NCBI GenBank assembly: GCA_947467145.1
Contig: CANIGJ010000006.1
Location: 102,953-166,952 of the forward strand
Direction of reading: 5' to 3'
DNA: 64,000 nt
From: Rhodospirillaceae bacterium
GTDB lineage: Bacteria > Pseudomonadota > Alphaproteobacteria > Rhodospirillales > UBA2165
In this document: one piece after another, positions 55,005 through 64,000 of the stretch
Layout of the letters: every line of letters starts with the position of its first letter
Position numbering within the stretch: position 1 is the first letter of the stretch
Notes under the pieces: generated by a model
Told to the model about the DNA's origin: nothing
Seen by the model: the letters and a program-made list of their open reading frames with translations, nothing else
Databases searched by the model: none
Made by a program: the position numbers and the translations under genes

Positions 55005-55193
55005 TCAGTCTTCGACCTTCACCAGGTGATGAACCTGCGCGATCATGCCGCGGATCGCCGGGGTATCTTCCAGCGTGCGGGACCGGCCGATCTTATTGAG
55101 GCCGAGTCCGATCAGGTTCTCGCGCTGATAACCCGGACGGCTGTTCGCGCTGCCGGTTTGGGTTACTTTGATGGTTTTTTTCTTTTCAGCCAT
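55005..55193 (-). CDS. rpmD: 50S ribosomal protein L30
   Basis: A 62-residue protein with [28 protein letters not shown] conserved content and the C-terminal [13 protein letters not shown]. It lies 8 nt after rpsE. Confidence 0.97.
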   Translation of the reverse strand: MAEKKKTIKVTQTGSANSRPGYQRENLIGLGLNKIGRSRTLEDTPAIRGMIAQVHHLVKVED

Positions 55194-55201
55194 GACGCAC
55201 C

Positions 55202-55870
55202 TTATTCAGCGGTCGCTGCCGCGGCTGCACCACGTGCGCCACGACCGAGGATATCGCCAACCTTCTTGCCGCGCTTGGTCGCGATGTTGCGCGGCGAGGT
55301 CAGCCCTTTGAGCGCCTCGAACGTCGCCTTCACCATGTTGTGCGGGTTCTGGCTGCCGGTCGATTTCGCGACCACGTCCTGGATGCCCAGGGTTTCGAAG
55401 ACGGCGCGCATCGGACCGCCGGCGATGACGCCGGTACCCGGAGGAGCCGCACGGAGCGTAACGAAGCCCGCGCCGAAATGACCTTTGACGTCATGATGCA
55501 GCGTACGGCCTTCGCGCAACGGAACGCGGATGAGCTTCTGCTTCGCGGACTCGGTCGCCTTACGAATGGCTTCCGGCACTTCGCGTGCCTTGCCCGAACC
55601 GTAACCGACGCGGCCCTTGCCGTCACCGACGACAACGAGTGCGGCGAAACCGAAACGACGGCCGCCCTTCACCACTTTCGCGACGCGGTTGATGCTGACC
55701 AGCTTATCAACCAATTCATTGTCTTCACGCGAACCGCGTTCACCGCGTTCGCCACCACCGCGCGGCTCGCGCGGGCCACGTTCGCTACGCTCGCCGCCGC
55801 CACGATTGTTGCGACCGCGTCCTGCGCCCGGTTGCCGCTCGCCGCCGCGACCTGTAGGTGCCTGTGCCAT
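55202..55870 (-). CDS. rpsE: 30S ribosomal protein S5 with Arg/Gly-rich N-terminal extension
   Basis: A 222-residue protein, longer than the roughly 165-190 residues common in bacteria. About 48 N-terminal residues form an Arg/Gly/Glu-rich low-complexity tail. The usual domains follow: [34 protein letters not shown] and the C-terminal [11 protein letters not shown]5 shapes mRNA entry and decoding accuracy. The extension may contact rRNA or be disordered. Confidence 0.97.
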   Translation of the reverse strand: MAQAPTGRGGERQPGAGRGRNNRGGGERSERGPREPRGGGERGERGSREDNELVDKLVSINRVAKVVKGGRRFGFAALVVVGDGKGRVGYGSGKAREVPEAIRKATESAKQKLIRVPLREGRTLHHDVKGHFGAGFVTLRAAPPGTGVIAGGPMRAVFETLGIQDVVAKSTGSQNPHNMVKATFEALKGLTSPRNIATKRGKKVGDILGRGARGAAAAATAE

Positions 55871-55882
55871 TACCCGAAACTC

Positions 55883-56239
55883 CTAGAACTTGAGGCCGCC
55901 TTCGCGCGCCCCTTCGGCCAGCGCTTTAATGCGCCCGTGATAGAGATAACCGCCGCGATCGAACACGACCTGCTCGACGCCCGCCTTCTTCGCGCGCTCG
56001 GCAACAAGTTTGCCGACAGCGGAAGCGGCCGCGACATTCGCGCCGGATTTCAGCCCTGCGTCCTTTTCGACGCTGGACGCCGACGCGAGCGTGCTACCGC
56101 TCACGTCATCAATGACCTGGGCATAGATGTGCTTGCCCGAACGGAAAATAGACAGACGCACATGACCAGGATTGTTGTCCTTGATCCGACCGCGAGTGCG
56201 GTTGCGGCGTCGTACAAAGAGTTCCTTGCTCGACTTCAT
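55883..56239 (-). CDS. rplR: 50S ribosomal protein L18
   Basis: A 118-residue 5S rRNA-binding protein. It has [10 protein letters not shown] near the N-terminus, [18 protein letters not shown], and the conserved end [26 protein letters not shown]. It lies 3 nt after rplF and 12 nt before rpsE. Confidence 0.98.
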   Translation of the reverse strand: MKSSKELFVRRRNRTRGRIKDNNPGHVRLSIFRSGKHIYAQVIDDVSGSTLASASSVEKDAGLKSGANVAAASAVGKLVAERAKKAGVEQVVFDRGGYLYHGRIKALAEGAREGGLKF

Positions 56240-56242
56240 GGC

Positions 56243-56776
56243 CTACTTCTTCTTTCCTTCTTTGCGCAGGATCTGCTCTTCCTTGTATTTGATGCCTTTG
56301 CCCTTGTACGGCTCCGGCCCACGGAACGAACGGATCACGGCGGCGACGGCGCCAACCTTCTGCTTGTCGGCGCCCGAAATGTTGATTTCGGTCTGCGTCG
56401 GCGTTTCGATCTTGATGCCTTCCGGCACCGCATAGCGCACTTCGTGGCTATAGCCCAGCTGAAGTACCAGCTCTTTGCCCTGCATGGCGGCGCGATAACC
56501 GACGCCGTTAATCAGCAGCTCGCGCTTATAGCCTTCGCTGACGCCCTTCACCATATTCTGGGCCAGGGCGCGGTAGGTGCCCCACAGCTTGCGCGAACGG
56601 ATCGTGTCGCCGACGAGCGAGAACGTGAGTTCACTGCCCTCGATCTTGGTCGCGACATCATCCGACAGCGCCAGGCTGAGCGAACCCAGCTTGCCCTTCG
56701 CCGTCATGATCTTGCCGGCGAACTCAACGGTAACGCCCGACGGGATCTGGACCGGTGCTTGTCCTACGCGTGACAT
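56243..56776 (-). CDS. rplF: 50S ribosomal protein L6
   Basis: A 177-residue protein near the factor-binding site. It has the start MSRVGQAPVQIPSGVTV, two related L6 domains, and the C-terminal signature PEPYKGKGIKY. The start at 56776 follows a GGAG; the upstream open frame runs into rpsH. Confidence 0.98.
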   Translation of the reverse strand: MSRVGQAPVQIPSGVTVEFAGKIMTAKGKLGSLSLALSDDVATKIEGSELTFSLVGDTIRSRKLWGTYRALAQNMVKGVSEGYKRELLINGVGYRAAMQGKELVLQLGYSHEVRYAVPEGIKIETPTQTEINISGADKQKVGAVAAVIRSFRGPEPYKGKGIKYKEEQILRKEGKKK

Positions 56777-56801
56777 GTTTTGGTCTCCTTCTCCGCCTGC
56801 A

Positions 56802-57200
56802 TCAGAATACGTGACACAGGACTTCGCCGCCGACATTCGCCTCACGCGCTTCGGTGTCGGACATGACACCACGCGGAGTCGACAGGATGGCGATGCCCAG
56901 GCCGTTATAGACGCGCGGCAGTTCCTTGATCTTCGAATAGACGCGGCGGCCCGGACGCGACACGCGGCTGATCTCTTTGATCACCGGTTCACCGTCGAAA
57001 TACTTGAGCTCGATCTTGAGCTCGTCGATTCCGGGACGAATGTTCACCCGCGAGAAATCGCGGATGTAACCTTCGCGCTTGAGCACCGAGAGCACGGATT
57101 CGCGGAATGCGGATGCGGGCGCGGCAATGCTCGACTTGTTGGCTTCCTGGCCGTTGCGAATCCGCGTGAGCAGATCGGCGATGGGATCGGTCATAGACAT
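56802..57200 (-). CDS. rpsH: 30S ribosomal protein S8
   Basis: A 132-residue protein binding the central domain of 16S rRNA. It has [16 protein letters not shown] and the C-terminal [18 protein letters not shown] signature. In other bacteria S8 represses the spc operon. It lies 19 nt after rpsN. Confidence 0.98.
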   Translation of the reverse strand: MSMTDPIADLLTRIRNGQEANKSSIAAPASAFRESVLSVLKREGYIRDFSRVNIRPGIDELKIELKYFDGEPVIKEISRVSRPGRRVYSKIKELPRVYNGLGIAILSTPRGVMSDTEAREANVGGEVLCHVF

Positions 57201-57219
57201 CTTGTTCGATCTCCTCCGC

Positions 57220-57525
57220 TTACCAGCTCGACTTTACCATGCCCGGAATCTGTCCGAGCGAGGCCAAGTCGCGAAGTTGCATGCGGCACAATTTAAATTT
57301 GCGGTAGTTGCCGCGCGAACGGCCCGTCAGCTCGCAACGCAAGCGAACGCGGTTCGGCGACGAATTGCGCGGAAGCTGCGCGAGCTTGAGCTGCGCGGCA
57401 AAACGTTCTTCCGGCGAGAGCTTCTGGTTGCTAGTCATTGCTTTTAGGCGTTCACGTTTCGCACGGTAACGCGCGGCCATACGCTCGCGCTTCTTGTTCC
57501 GTTCGACGATGCTCGTCTTTGCCAT
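57220..57525 (-). CDS. rpsN: 30S ribosomal protein S14 (zinc-independent type)
   Basis: A 101-residue long-form S14 without the CxxC pairs of the zinc form. It has [32 protein letters not shown] and the end [15 protein letters not shown]. The start at 57525 matches the family, and the upstream frame extends into rplE. Confidence 0.98.
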   Translation of the reverse strand: MAKTSIVERNKKRERMAARYRAKRERLKAMTSNQKLSPEERFAAQLKLAQLPRNSSPNRVRLRCELTGRSRGNYRKFKLCRMQLRDLASLGQIPGMVKSSW

Positions 57526-57547
57526 TTCTATTGGACTCCAGTCGAAT

Positions 57548-58087
57548 TCAGCTTGCGAACGGCATGTTGAACTGACGAAGCAGCTCGCGCGCCTCATCGT
57601 TCGTCTTCGCCGTCGTGCAAATGATGATGTCCATTCCCCGGATCTTCTCGATCTGATCGTAATTGATCTCCGGGAAAATGATCTGTTCCTTAACGCCGAT
57701 CGCGAAATTGCCGCGACCGTCGAAGCTTTTCGGGTTCACGCCGCGGAAGTCGCGCACGCGCGGCAACGCGATGTTGATGAAGCGATCCAGGAACTCGTAC
57801 ATGCGTTCCCCGCGCAAGGTGACCTTGCAGCCGACGATCATCTCTTCGCGCAGCTTGAAGCTGGCGATCGATTTGCGCGCACGCGTGATGATCGGCTTCT
57901 GGCCGGAGATCTGCGTCATCTCCTTGACCGGCGCGTCGATCTTCTTGCGGTCCTGCGAAGCTTCGCCAACACCCATGTTGATGACGATCTTCTCCAGGCG
58001 CGGCACCTGCATGCCGTTCTGGTATTGGAATTTCTCCACCAGCGATTGGCGGACAGCGGAATTATAATGCTCGCGAAGGCGGGACAT
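57548..58087 (-). CDS. rplE: 50S ribosomal protein L5
   Basis: A 179-residue 5S rRNA-binding protein contacting the P-site tRNA. It has [18 protein letters not shown] and the [18 protein letters not shown] signature. It lies 11 nt after rplX. Confidence 0.98.
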   Translation of the reverse strand: MSRLREHYNSAVRQSLVEKFQYQNGMQVPRLEKIVINMGVGEASQDRKKIDAPVKEMTQISGQKPIITRARKSIASFKLREEMIVGCKVTLRGERMYEFLDRFINIALPRVRDFRGVNPKSFDGRGNFAIGVKEQIIFPEINYDQIEKIRGMDIIICTTAKTNDEARELLRQFNMPFAS

Positions 58088-58098
58088 ATCAAAAATCC

Positions 58099-58413
58099 TT
58101 AACGATCGATCGGCTCGCCGGACCGCTTGGCGAAGCGGATCTTGCGACCGTTCTCCACGCGGAACCCGATACGGGTCGCTTTATTGTCTTTGGGATCGAT
58201 GTGCGAAACGTTCGACAGATCGATCGAAGCTTCCTTTTCGATGATGCCGCCGGCACCGGCCTGTGACGGACGGGTATGGCGCTTCACCATATTGACGCCC
58301 TGCACCACCGCGCGGTTTTCCGACGGTAGCATCTTGAGCACTTCGCCCGTCTTTCCCTTGTCGCGCCCGGCTAGAACGACGACGCGGTCGCCTTTTTTGA
58401 TTTTCGCAGCCAT
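58099..58413 (-). CDS. rplX: 50S ribosomal protein L24
   Basis: A 104-residue assembly-initiating protein. The KOW motif is [20 protein letters not shown], followed by [11 protein letters not shown]. Its ATG shares one base with the rplN stop codon. Confidence 0.98.
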   Translation of the reverse strand: MAAKIKKGDRVVVLAGRDKGKTGEVLKMLPSENRAVVQGVNMVKRHTRPSQAGAGGIIEKEASIDLSNVSHIDPKDNKATRIGFRVENGRKIRFAKRSGEPIDR

Positions 58414-58781
58414 TAGAGCACCTCGGGAGCCAGCGAAACGATCTTCATGAAGTTCTTGGCGCGCAATTCGCGGGTCACCGGCCCAAAGATACGGGTACCG
58501 ATCGGCTCCGACGAATTGTTGATCAGCACGGCCGCATTGCGGTCGAACCGGATCGCGGAGCCGTCGCGGCGGCGAATTTCCTTCGCCGTGCGCACGATGA
58601 CTGCCTTATGAACTTCACCCTTCTTCACGCGGCCGCGCGGAATGGCCTCTTTGACTGAAACGACGATGATGTCGCCAACAGAGGCAAATCTACGCTTCGA
58701 GCCGCCGAGAACCTTGATGCATTGGACGCGACGAGCACCGGAATTATCGGCGACGTCCAAATTGCTCTCGACTTGGATCAT
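58413..58781 (-). CDS. rplN: 50S ribosomal protein L14
   Basis: A 122-residue protein at the subunit interface. It has [19 protein letters not shown] and the [13 protein letters not shown] signature. It starts 37 nt after rpsQ, the gap beginning the spc part of the array. Confidence 0.98.
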   Translation of the reverse strand: MIQVESNLDVADNSGARRVQCIKVLGGSKRRFASVGDIIVVSVKEAIPRGRVKKGEVHKAVIVRTAKEIRRRDGSAIRFDRNAAVLINNSSEPIGTRIFGPVTRELRAKNFMKIVSLAPEVL

Positions 58782-58818
58782 GGTTCTTTTCCTTTACTTG
58801 AGGAGGTTAGGTATCGGC

Positions 58819-59052
58819 TTATTCGCCGACCACAACTTCCCAGCGCTTCAACTTCGACAACGGGCGGCATTCACGGATGCTCACCGTGTCGCCCATCTTG
58901 CATTGGTTGTTCTCGTCGTGGGCGTGGTACTTCTTCGAACGACGGATGTACTTCTTGTAGATCGGGTGCTGGTAGCGACGCTCCACCTTCACAACAATCG
59001 TCTTGTCCATTTTGTCGCTGACGACGACGCCCTGCATAACTCGCTTCGGCAT
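58819..59052 (-). CDS. rpsQ: 30S ribosomal protein S17
   Basis: A 77-residue OB-fold protein. It has [19 protein letters not shown] and the signature [19 protein letters not shown]. It lies 9 nt after rpmC. Confidence 0.98.
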   Translation of the reverse strand: MPKRVMQGVVVSDKMDKTIVVKVERRYQHPIYKKYIRRSKKYHAHDENNQCKMGDTVSIRECRPLSKLKRWEVVVGE

Positions 59053-59061
59053 AACCTACTC

Positions 59062-59262
59062 CTAAACCGACGCCTGGGCGGTCTTCTCGCCCAGGATGGT
59101 CTTGATGCGCGCAATGTCGCGACGCACCGCGCGCACGCGCGCTGTATTCTCAAGCTGCCCCGAAACCCGCTGGAAGCGCAGGTTGAAGGCTTCCTTGCAA
59201 AGGTTCTCGAGCTCTTCGTTCAGCTGATCGAGGGTCTTCGTACGAATGTCTTCGGCCTTCAT
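59062..59262 (-). CDS. rpmC: 50S ribosomal protein L29
   Basis: A 66-residue helical hairpin at the tunnel exit. It has [18 protein letters not shown] and the conserved [19 protein letters not shown] use the ATG at 59262, which has GGAGG upstream and lies 2 nt after the rplP stop, rather than a TTG two codons earlier. Confidence 0.97.
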   Translation of the reverse strand: MKAEDIRTKTLDQLNEELENLCKEAFNLRFQRVSGQLENTARVRAVRRDIARIKTILGEKTAQASV

Positions 59263-59264
59263 GA

Positions 59265-59684
59265 TCAAACCTCCGCTCCGAGACGTGCGATGAACCGCGT
59301 CTTGATGGGCAGCTTGGCGGCGGCGAGCGTGAACGCTTCGCGCGCAACGACTGCCGGAACGCCGTCCAGCTCGAACATGACGCGGCCCGGCTTCACGCGG
59401 ACCACCCAGAATTCCGGGTTACCCTTACCCTTGCCCTGACGGACTTCTGCGGGCTTCTGCGACACCGGCACATCTGGGAAGATGCGGATCCACACACGGC
59501 CCGCACGCTTCATGGCGCGGGTGATGGTGCGGCGGGCCGCTTCGATCTGGCGTGCGGTGATGCGCGCCGGCTCGACTGCCTTCAGGCCATAGGTGCCGAA
59601 GTTGAGCGTGGTGCCCGACGTGGCGTGGCCATGGATGCGGCCTTTGTGGGCCTTACGATACTTTGTGCGTTTTGGTTGCAGCAT
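59265..59684 (-). CDS. rplP: 50S ribosomal protein L16
   Basis: A 139-residue protein near the A-site tRNA. It has [19 protein letters not shown] and the signature [20 protein letters not shown]. It lies 12 nt after rpsC. Confidence 0.98.
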   Translation of the reverse strand: MLQPKRTKYRKAHKGRIHGHATSGTTLNFGTYGLKAVEPARITARQIEAARRTITRAMKRAGRVWIRIFPDVPVSQKPAEVRQGKGKGNPEFWVVRVKPGRVMFELDGVPAVVAREAFTLAAAKLPIKTRFIARLGAEV

Positions 59685-59696
59685 GATCTTACTCGC

Positions 59697-60377
59697 TTAA
59701 CGCTGCGGCTGTTGTTCGAGCGCGCGTTTATCAACGGCCATCGGATCGTGTGCGAGAATCTCGCCCCGATAGACCCATACTTTGACGCCGCACGCACCAT
59801 ACGTGGTCATCGCGGTCGCCGTGCCGTAATCGATGTCAGCGCGCAGCGTGTGCAGCGGCACCTGACCTTCGCGGTACCATTCCGTGCGCGCGATTTCCGC
59901 ACCGCCCAGACGGCCCGAGCAGGTGATCTTGATGCCTTCGGCGCCAAGACGCATGGCCGACTGCACCGCACGCTTCATGGCGCGGCGGAAGGCAATACGA
60001 CGCATCAGCTGCTGCGCGATGTTGTCGGCGATCAACGTGGCATCGAGTTCCGGCTTGCGGATTTCGACGATGTTGAGGCTGACGTCACCGCCGGTGCGCT
60101 TCGCGAGTTCGGCGCGCAGACCTTCGATGTCCGCACCCTTCTTGCCGATGACGACACCAGGACGCGCAGTGTGGATGGTGATGCGGGCGCGCTTCGCCGG
60201 GCGCTCGATCACGACCTTGCTGAGACCCGCCTGCTGGAGACGCGTGCGGAGCATTTTGCGCAGTTCGAGATCTTCGTGCAGCAGACCGGCATAGTCGCGC
60301 TTGTTGGCATACCAGCGTGAATCCCACGTCCGGTTGATACCAAGGCGAAACCCGATCGGATTGACCTTCTGACCCAT
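59697..60377 (-). CDS. rpsC: 30S ribosomal protein S3
   Basis: A 226-residue mRNA-entry protein. It has [20 protein letters not shown], the KH domain with [12 protein letters not shown], and the C-terminal signature in [16 protein letters not shown] form ([10 protein letters not shown]). It starts 1 nt after rplV. Confidence 0.98.
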   Translation of the reverse strand: MGQKVNPIGFRLGINRTWDSRWYANKRDYAGLLHEDLELRKMLRTRLQQAGLSKVVIERPAKRARITIHTARPGVVIGKKGADIEGLRAELAKRTGGDVSLNIVEIRKPELDATLIADNIAQQLMRRIAFRRAMKRAVQSAMRLGAEGIKITCSGRLGGAEIARTEWYREGQVPLHTLRADIDYGTATAMTTYGACGVKVWVYRGEILAHDPMAVDKRALEQQPQR

Positions 60378-60378
60378 A

Positions 60379-60759
60379 TTACGCTTTCTCCTCGCGTTCC
60401 CGGACCACGATGGTCAAGTTGCTGAATGGCTTGACGATCCGGCCGACGCGACCGCGTGCGCGGGGCATCCAACGCTTCATGACCATCTGTTTGCCCGTGA
60501 TCGCCTCGGCGACATACAGGCGGTCGATATCGAGCTGCTGATTGTTCTCGGCATTCGCGATCGCAGACTGCAGAACCTTCTTCACCGTGATGGCGATGCG
60601 GCGGCGCGAGAAGGTCAGCATCGACAATGCTTCCTGTGCGCTACGGCCGCGGATCGTCTCGGCGACGAGGTTGAGCTTCTGCGGGCTCGTGCGGATCATG
60701 TTGCCGATAGCCGCCGCTTCATTATCGGCGTAACGGCGCGGAGCTGATTTCTTGCCCAT
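60379..60759 (-). CDS. rplV: 50S ribosomal protein L22
   Basis: A 126-residue tunnel protein. It has [16 protein letters not shown] and the beta-hairpin segment [14 protein letters not shown] with the conserved basic tip. It lies 2 nt after rpsS. Confidence 0.98.
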   Translation of the reverse strand: MGKKSAPRRYADNEAAAIGNMIRTSPQKLNLVAETIRGRSAQEALSMLTFSRRRIAITVKKVLQSAIANAENNQQLDIDRLYVAEAITGKQMVMKRWMPRARGRVGRIVKPFSNLTIVVREREEKA

Positions 60760-60761
60760 GA

Positions 60762-61037
60762 TTACCTCGATGCCTTGCGGTCGGCGGCGTGCCCATGGAA
60801 CGTGCGCGTCGGCGAGAACTCGCCGAACTTGTGCCCGACCATGTTCTCGCTCACGAGAACCGGAATGTGCTTCTGGCCGTTGTAAACGCCGAACGTGATG
60901 CCGACGAACTGCGGCAGGATCGTCGAGCGACGCGACCAGATCTTGACCACTTCGTTACGGCCGGACGCGCGAACCTTCTCTGCCTTCCTCAGCAGATACT
61001 CGTCGATGAACGGGCCTTTCCAAACAGAGCGTGCCAC
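60762..61037 (-). CDS. rpsS: 30S ribosomal protein S19
   Basis: A 91-residue head protein. It has [18 protein letters not shown] and the signature [17 protein letters not shown]. It lies 13 nt after rplB. Confidence 0.98.
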   Translation of the reverse strand: MARSVWKGPFIDEYLLRKAEKVRASGRNEVVKIWSRRSTILPQFVGITFGVYNGQKHIPVLVSENMVGHKFGEFSPTRTFHGHAADRKASR

Positions 61038-61050
61038 GGATCTTCCTCTC

Positions 61051-61878
61051 TTACTTCTTCCGCCGGCGAACGATCAGCCGGTCGGTTTTCTTGTTGCTGC
61101 GCGTCTTCTTGCCCTTCGTGGACTTGCCCCACGGGGTAACCGGATGACGGCCGCCCGAGGTACGGCCTTCGCCGCCGCCGTGCGGATGGTCGACCGGGTT
61201 CATGGCCACGCCGCGCACCGACGGGCGAACGCCCATCCAACGCGAGCGACCGGCCTTACCGATCTTCTTGTTCGCCTGGTCCGGGTTCGAGACCGCACCG
61301 ATCGTCGCCATGCATTCGGCGCGCACGAGGCGGACTTCACCGGATGCCAGACGAAGCTGGGCGTAACCCTGATCCTTACCGATCAGCTGCACATAGGTGC
61401 CGGCCGAACGGGCGATCTGACCGCCGCCGTTCACCTTCAGCTCCACATTGTGGATGATGGTGCCGACGGGGATGTTCGCCATCGGCAAGGCGTTGCCCGG
61501 CTTAATGTCGACGCGGTTACCTGCGATCACGCTGTCGCCGACCTGCAGACGCTGCGGTGCCAGGATGTAGGCGAGTTCGCCGTCCTCGTACTTGATCAGC
61601 GCAATGAACGCGGAGCGGTTCGGATCGTATTCCAAACGCTCAACCTTCGCCGCCATATCGAACTTCTGACGCTTGAAGTCGATGACGCGATAACGCTTCT
61701 TGTGGCCACCACCACGGCGACGCATCGTGATGCGGCCGTTGTTGTTGCGACCCGACTTGTTGCCGATCAAGCCTTCAACGAGGCTCTTCTCCGGCTTGCC
61801 CTTCCACAGAGCGGAGCGGTCGACCAGGACAAGCCCGCGGCGTCCGGGCGAAGTGGGCTTATAGGTTTTGAGCGCCAT
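61051..61878 (-). CDS. rplB: 50S ribosomal protein L2
   Basis: A 275-residue protein essential for subunit joining and peptidyl transfer. It has the core [18 protein letters not shown] and the C-terminal signature [22 protein letters not shown] with the key His. It lies 4 nt after rplW. Confidence 0.98.
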   Translation of the reverse strand: MALKTYKPTSPGRRGLVLVDRSALWKGKPEKSLVEGLIGNKSGRNNNGRITMRRRGGGHKKRYRVIDFKRQKFDMAAKVERLEYDPNRSAFIALIKYEDGELAYILAPQRLQVGDSVIAGNRVDIKPGNALPMANIPVGTIIHNVELKVNGGGQIARSAGTYVQLIGKDQGYAQLRLASGEVRLVRAECMATIGAVSNPDQANKKIGKAGRSRWMGVRPSVRGVAMNPVDHPHGGGEGRTSGGRHPVTPWGKSTKGKKTRSNKKTDRLIVRRRKK

Positions 61879-61882
61879 CTCG

Positions 61883-62194
61883 TCAGACTCCCGTCGTAAT
61901 ATCGATCGAGTCGCCGTCTTTCAACGTGACGATCGCTTTCTTCACATCGCCCCGGCGGCCGCGACGGCCACGGAAGCTCTTCATCTTGCCTTTGTTCACC
62001 AGCGTGTTGACGCCCGTGACTTTCACCTTGAACAGGCCTTCGATGGCGGCCTTGATCTCCGGCTTCGTGGCATCCAGGGGAACGCGGAAGCTCACCTGAT
62101 TGTGCTCGCTGAGGATCGTCGCCTTTTCGGTGATGATCGGCGAGCGGATGAGCGCATACATGCGCTCTTTGGGAAGCTTGAGCGGGGCCGTCAT
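61883..62194 (-). CDS. rplW: 50S ribosomal protein L23
   Basis: A 103-residue tunnel-exit protein that docks trigger factor and SRP. It has [15 protein letters not shown] and the basic loop [16 protein letters not shown]. The start at 62194 overlaps the rplD stop by 4 nt (ATGA). Confidence 0.98.
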   Translation of the reverse strand: MTAPLKLPKERMYALIRSPIITEKATILSEHNQVSFRVPLDATKPEIKAAIEGLFKVKVTGVNTLVNKGKMKSFRGRRGRRGDVKKAIVTLKDGDSIDITTGV

Positions 62195-62811
62195 TTCAGG
62201 CGCTCCTGGAGTTGCTGAACCGCATCCTTCGTCAGGACGAGCGTGTCGCGACGCAGAATGTCGTAAACGTTGGCGCCGATCTGCGGCAGAACGTCGAGGC
62301 CGTGGATGTTGCGCGCGGCGCGGGCGAAATTCTCGTTCACCTGTGCGCCGTCGATCACCAGGGTCGTGCCCCAACCGAGCTTGCCGAGTTGCTTCGCGAG
62401 CACGCCGGTCTTCGGATCGGTCAGCGAAGCGTTATCGACGATGATCAGCTTGCCGTCGGCCTGCTTGGACGAGAGCGCCGTGCGCAGCGCCAGCTTGCGG
62501 ACCTTCTTCGGAAGGCTGAAGGCATGCGAATGCGGACGCGGGCCGAACACGATGCCGCCGCCGCGCATCTGCGGCGCGCGGAGCGTACCCTGACGGGCGC
62601 CACCGGTGCCCTTCTGCTTGAACGGCTTCTTTTTGGTGCCGCTGACTTCCCAGCGTTCCTTCGCGGCGTGCGTGCCGGCCTGGCGCTTGGCGAGCTGCCA
62701 ATTAATCGCGCGCGACAGGAGATCGCGGCGCACAGGCATACCGAAAATCTCGTCGTCGAGCTCGATATCGCCGGCAGACTTATTGTCGAAATTGATGACG
62801 GGGGCTTTCAT
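62191..62811 (-). CDS. rplD: 50S ribosomal protein L4
   Basis: A 206-residue tunnel protein that in some bacteria also represses the S10 operon. The tunnel loop is [19 protein letters not shown], and the C-terminal part includes [17 protein letters not shown]. It lies 5 nt after rplC. Confidence 0.98.
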   Translation of the reverse strand: MKAPVINFDNKSAGDIELDDEIFGMPVRRDLLSRAINWQLAKRQAGTHAAKERWEVSGTKKKPFKQKGTGGARQGTLRAPQMRGGGIVFGPRPHSHAFSLPKKVRKLALRTALSSKQADGKLIIVDNASLTDPKTGVLAKQLGKLGWGTTLVIDGAQVNENFARAARNIHGLDVLPQIGANVYDILRRDTLVLTKDAVQQLQERLK

Positions 62812-62816
62812 AAGAC

Positions 62817-63503
62817 TTAGCCTTCCTTCTTCACGGCGGCCGGCATCGGCAGGCCTTCGGGGGCCTTGCGCTTCACCGCGTCCTTAACCAGCAAATAACC
62901 GCCCTTGGCACCCGGAACGGCGCCCTTGACGAAAATCAGGCCGGCATCGACGTCGGTCGACACAACCTGAAGGTTCTGCTTGGTCACGCGACGGTCGCCC
63001 ATATGGCCGGCCATCTTCTTGCCTTTAAACACGCGACCCGGATCTTGGTGCTGACCGGTCGAACCGTGGCTACGATGGCTGATCGACACACCGTGCGAGG
63101 CGCGCAAGCCACCGAAGTTCCAACGCTTCATGACGCCGGCAAAGCCCTTACCTTTGGACGTGCCGGTGACATCGATATATTGGCCGACGACGAAGTGATC
63201 GACGGTGAGCTGAGCGCCCACGTCCACCAGACCGTCTTCCCCGACCACGAATTCCACCAGCTTGCGGGTCGGTTCAACCTTCGCCTTGGCGAAGTGTCCG
63301 CGCATCTGCTTGGAAACGTTTTTAACCTTCGCCTTGCCGACGCCGAGCTGGAGGGCCGTGTAGCCATCCTTCTCTTGCGTGCGCTGCGAAACGACGCGGC
63401 AGTCGTCAACCTTCAGGACCGTTACCGGAACCTGCGTGCCGTCTTCCTGGAAGACGGCGCTCATGCCGAGCTTTTGAGCTATGAGGCCAGTTCTCATTGC
63501 CAT
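62817..63503 (-). CDS. rplC: 50S ribosomal protein L3
   Basis: A 228-residue protein near the peptidyl-transferase centre. It has [14 protein letters not shown] and the long central loop [20 protein letters not shown], which contains the Gln/Asn-methylation-type region. An ATG two codons downstream (63497) is an equally likely start. It lies 2 nt after rpsJ. Confidence 0.98.
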   Translation of the reverse strand: MAMRTGLIAQKLGMSAVFQEDGTQVPVTVLKVDDCRVVSQRTQEKDGYTALQLGVGKAKVKNVSKQMRGHFAKAKVEPTRKLVEFVVGEDGLVDVGAQLTVDHFVVGQYIDVTGTSKGKGFAGVMKRWNFGGLRASHGVSISHRSHGSTGQHQDPGRVFKGKKMAGHMGDRRVTKQNLQVVSTDVDAGLIFVKGAVPGAKGGYLLVKDAVKRKAPEGLPMPAAVKKEG

Positions 63504-63505
63504 GC

Positions 63506-63817
<312 letters not shown>

Positions 63818-63841
63818 ATCGTCACTCAAAAATTATTGTCT

Positions 63842-63875
63842 CAAAAACTCGGCGCCGACCCGAAGGGCCGGCGCC
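63842..63875 (-). terminator. Terminator or attenuator between tuf and rpsJ
   Basis: A roughly 10-bp GC stem with one G-U pair (63851-63875) is followed on the minus strand by gagttttt. It sits between the tuf stop and the rpsJ start and would reduce read-through from the str-type operon into S10. Confidence 0.65.
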
Positions 63876-63891
63876 AGATTTTGATTAGTTT

Positions 63892-64000
63892 TTACTCGAT
63901 GATGCTAGCGACGACGCCGGCGCCGACGGTACGGCCGCCTTCGCGGATGGCGAAGCGCAGGCCCTGATCCATCGCGATCGGGGTCAGCAGGTTCACAACC
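63892..64000 (-). CDS. tuf: Elongation factor Tu, C-terminal end (cut by window edge)
   Basis: Only the last 35 or so codons are in the window. They encode [22 protein letters not shown] followed by VVASIIE and TAA, the invariant EF-Tu C-terminus (domain 3), which carries aminoacyl-tRNA to the ribosome. The position directly before rpsJ is standard. The rest of the gene lies beyond the right edge. Confidence 0.96.
   Translation of the reverse strand, partial: VVNLLTPIAMDQGLRFAIREGGRTVGAGVVASIIE

Overview
The window is a gene-dense, GC-rich (about 60% or more by eye) chromosomal segment of an alphaproteobacterium. The evidence is the long S10-spc-alpha ribosomal array with adk between secY and rpsM and no rpmJ, an atpHAGDC cluster without the Fo genes, an ATP12-type F1 assembly chaperone, DUF484-xerC synteny, and many ATGA-type overlaps between consecutive genes. 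A Rhodospirillales-like lineage is my best guess, but the sequence alone does not prove it. I see no prophage, insertion sequence, CRISPR array, rRNA or tRNA.

Layout. 1-9.6 kb: a SemiSWEET-type protein, a small GIY-YIG-like protein, two unrelated hybrid histidine kinases, a YfcG-like glutathione transferase, MsrB, an EamA transporter and a LigB-type ring-cleavage dioxygenase. 9.6-18.4 kb: a CmcJ/NvfI-family enzyme, a DUF2141 protein, the F1-ATPase genes and priA. 18.6-21.9 kb: a transaldolase-family enzyme, DUF484, xerC and a fumarylacetoacetase-family hydrolase. 21.9-30.4 kb (minus strand): a small membrane protein, acylphosphatase, a biotin-carboxylase/BCCP subunit, a molybdenum hydroxylase large subunit, an aldo/keto reductase, a VOC protein, a DUF1194 protein and MlaA. 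30.7-39.0 kb (plus strand): an oxalate-CoA-ligase-like enzyme, a PanE-like reductase, a rhomboid protease, a small membrane protein and two tandem molybdenum hydroxylase large subunits.

39.0-47.1 kb (minus strand) is a tightly packed chain led by a fluoride riboswitch and crcB, then rluC, a HAD phosphatase, AsmA, ATP12, an acyl-CoA carboxylase beta subunit, a DOPA-dioxygenase-like protein and pirin. 47.2-49.8 kb holds rarA and a DegP/DegQ protease. 49.9-63.8 kb is the ribosomal protein array with secY, adk and rpoA, followed by the 3' end of tuf at the right edge.

How the parts relate. The right third and the atp cluster are housekeeping. Between them is a catabolic region: three molybdenum hydroxylase large subunits, ring-cleavage and VOC-type enzymes, an FAA hydrolase, a CoA ligase and the two subunits of a biotin-dependent acyl-CoA carboxylase. 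This suggests use of aromatic or heterocyclic and organic acid substrates. The FAD and 2Fe-2S partners of the molybdenum hydroxylases are not in the window.

The clearest regulatory element is the fluoride riboswitch with its own promoter and terminator. It belongs to a known class; the unusual part is the chain of eight genes behind it. I found no convincing wholly new system. The best leads are molecular oddities: a cysteine-less MlaA with an N-terminal repeat, a substrate-determining Ile in the carboxylase, a possibly leaderless priA, structured leaders, and the orphan molybdenum hydroxylase subunits.
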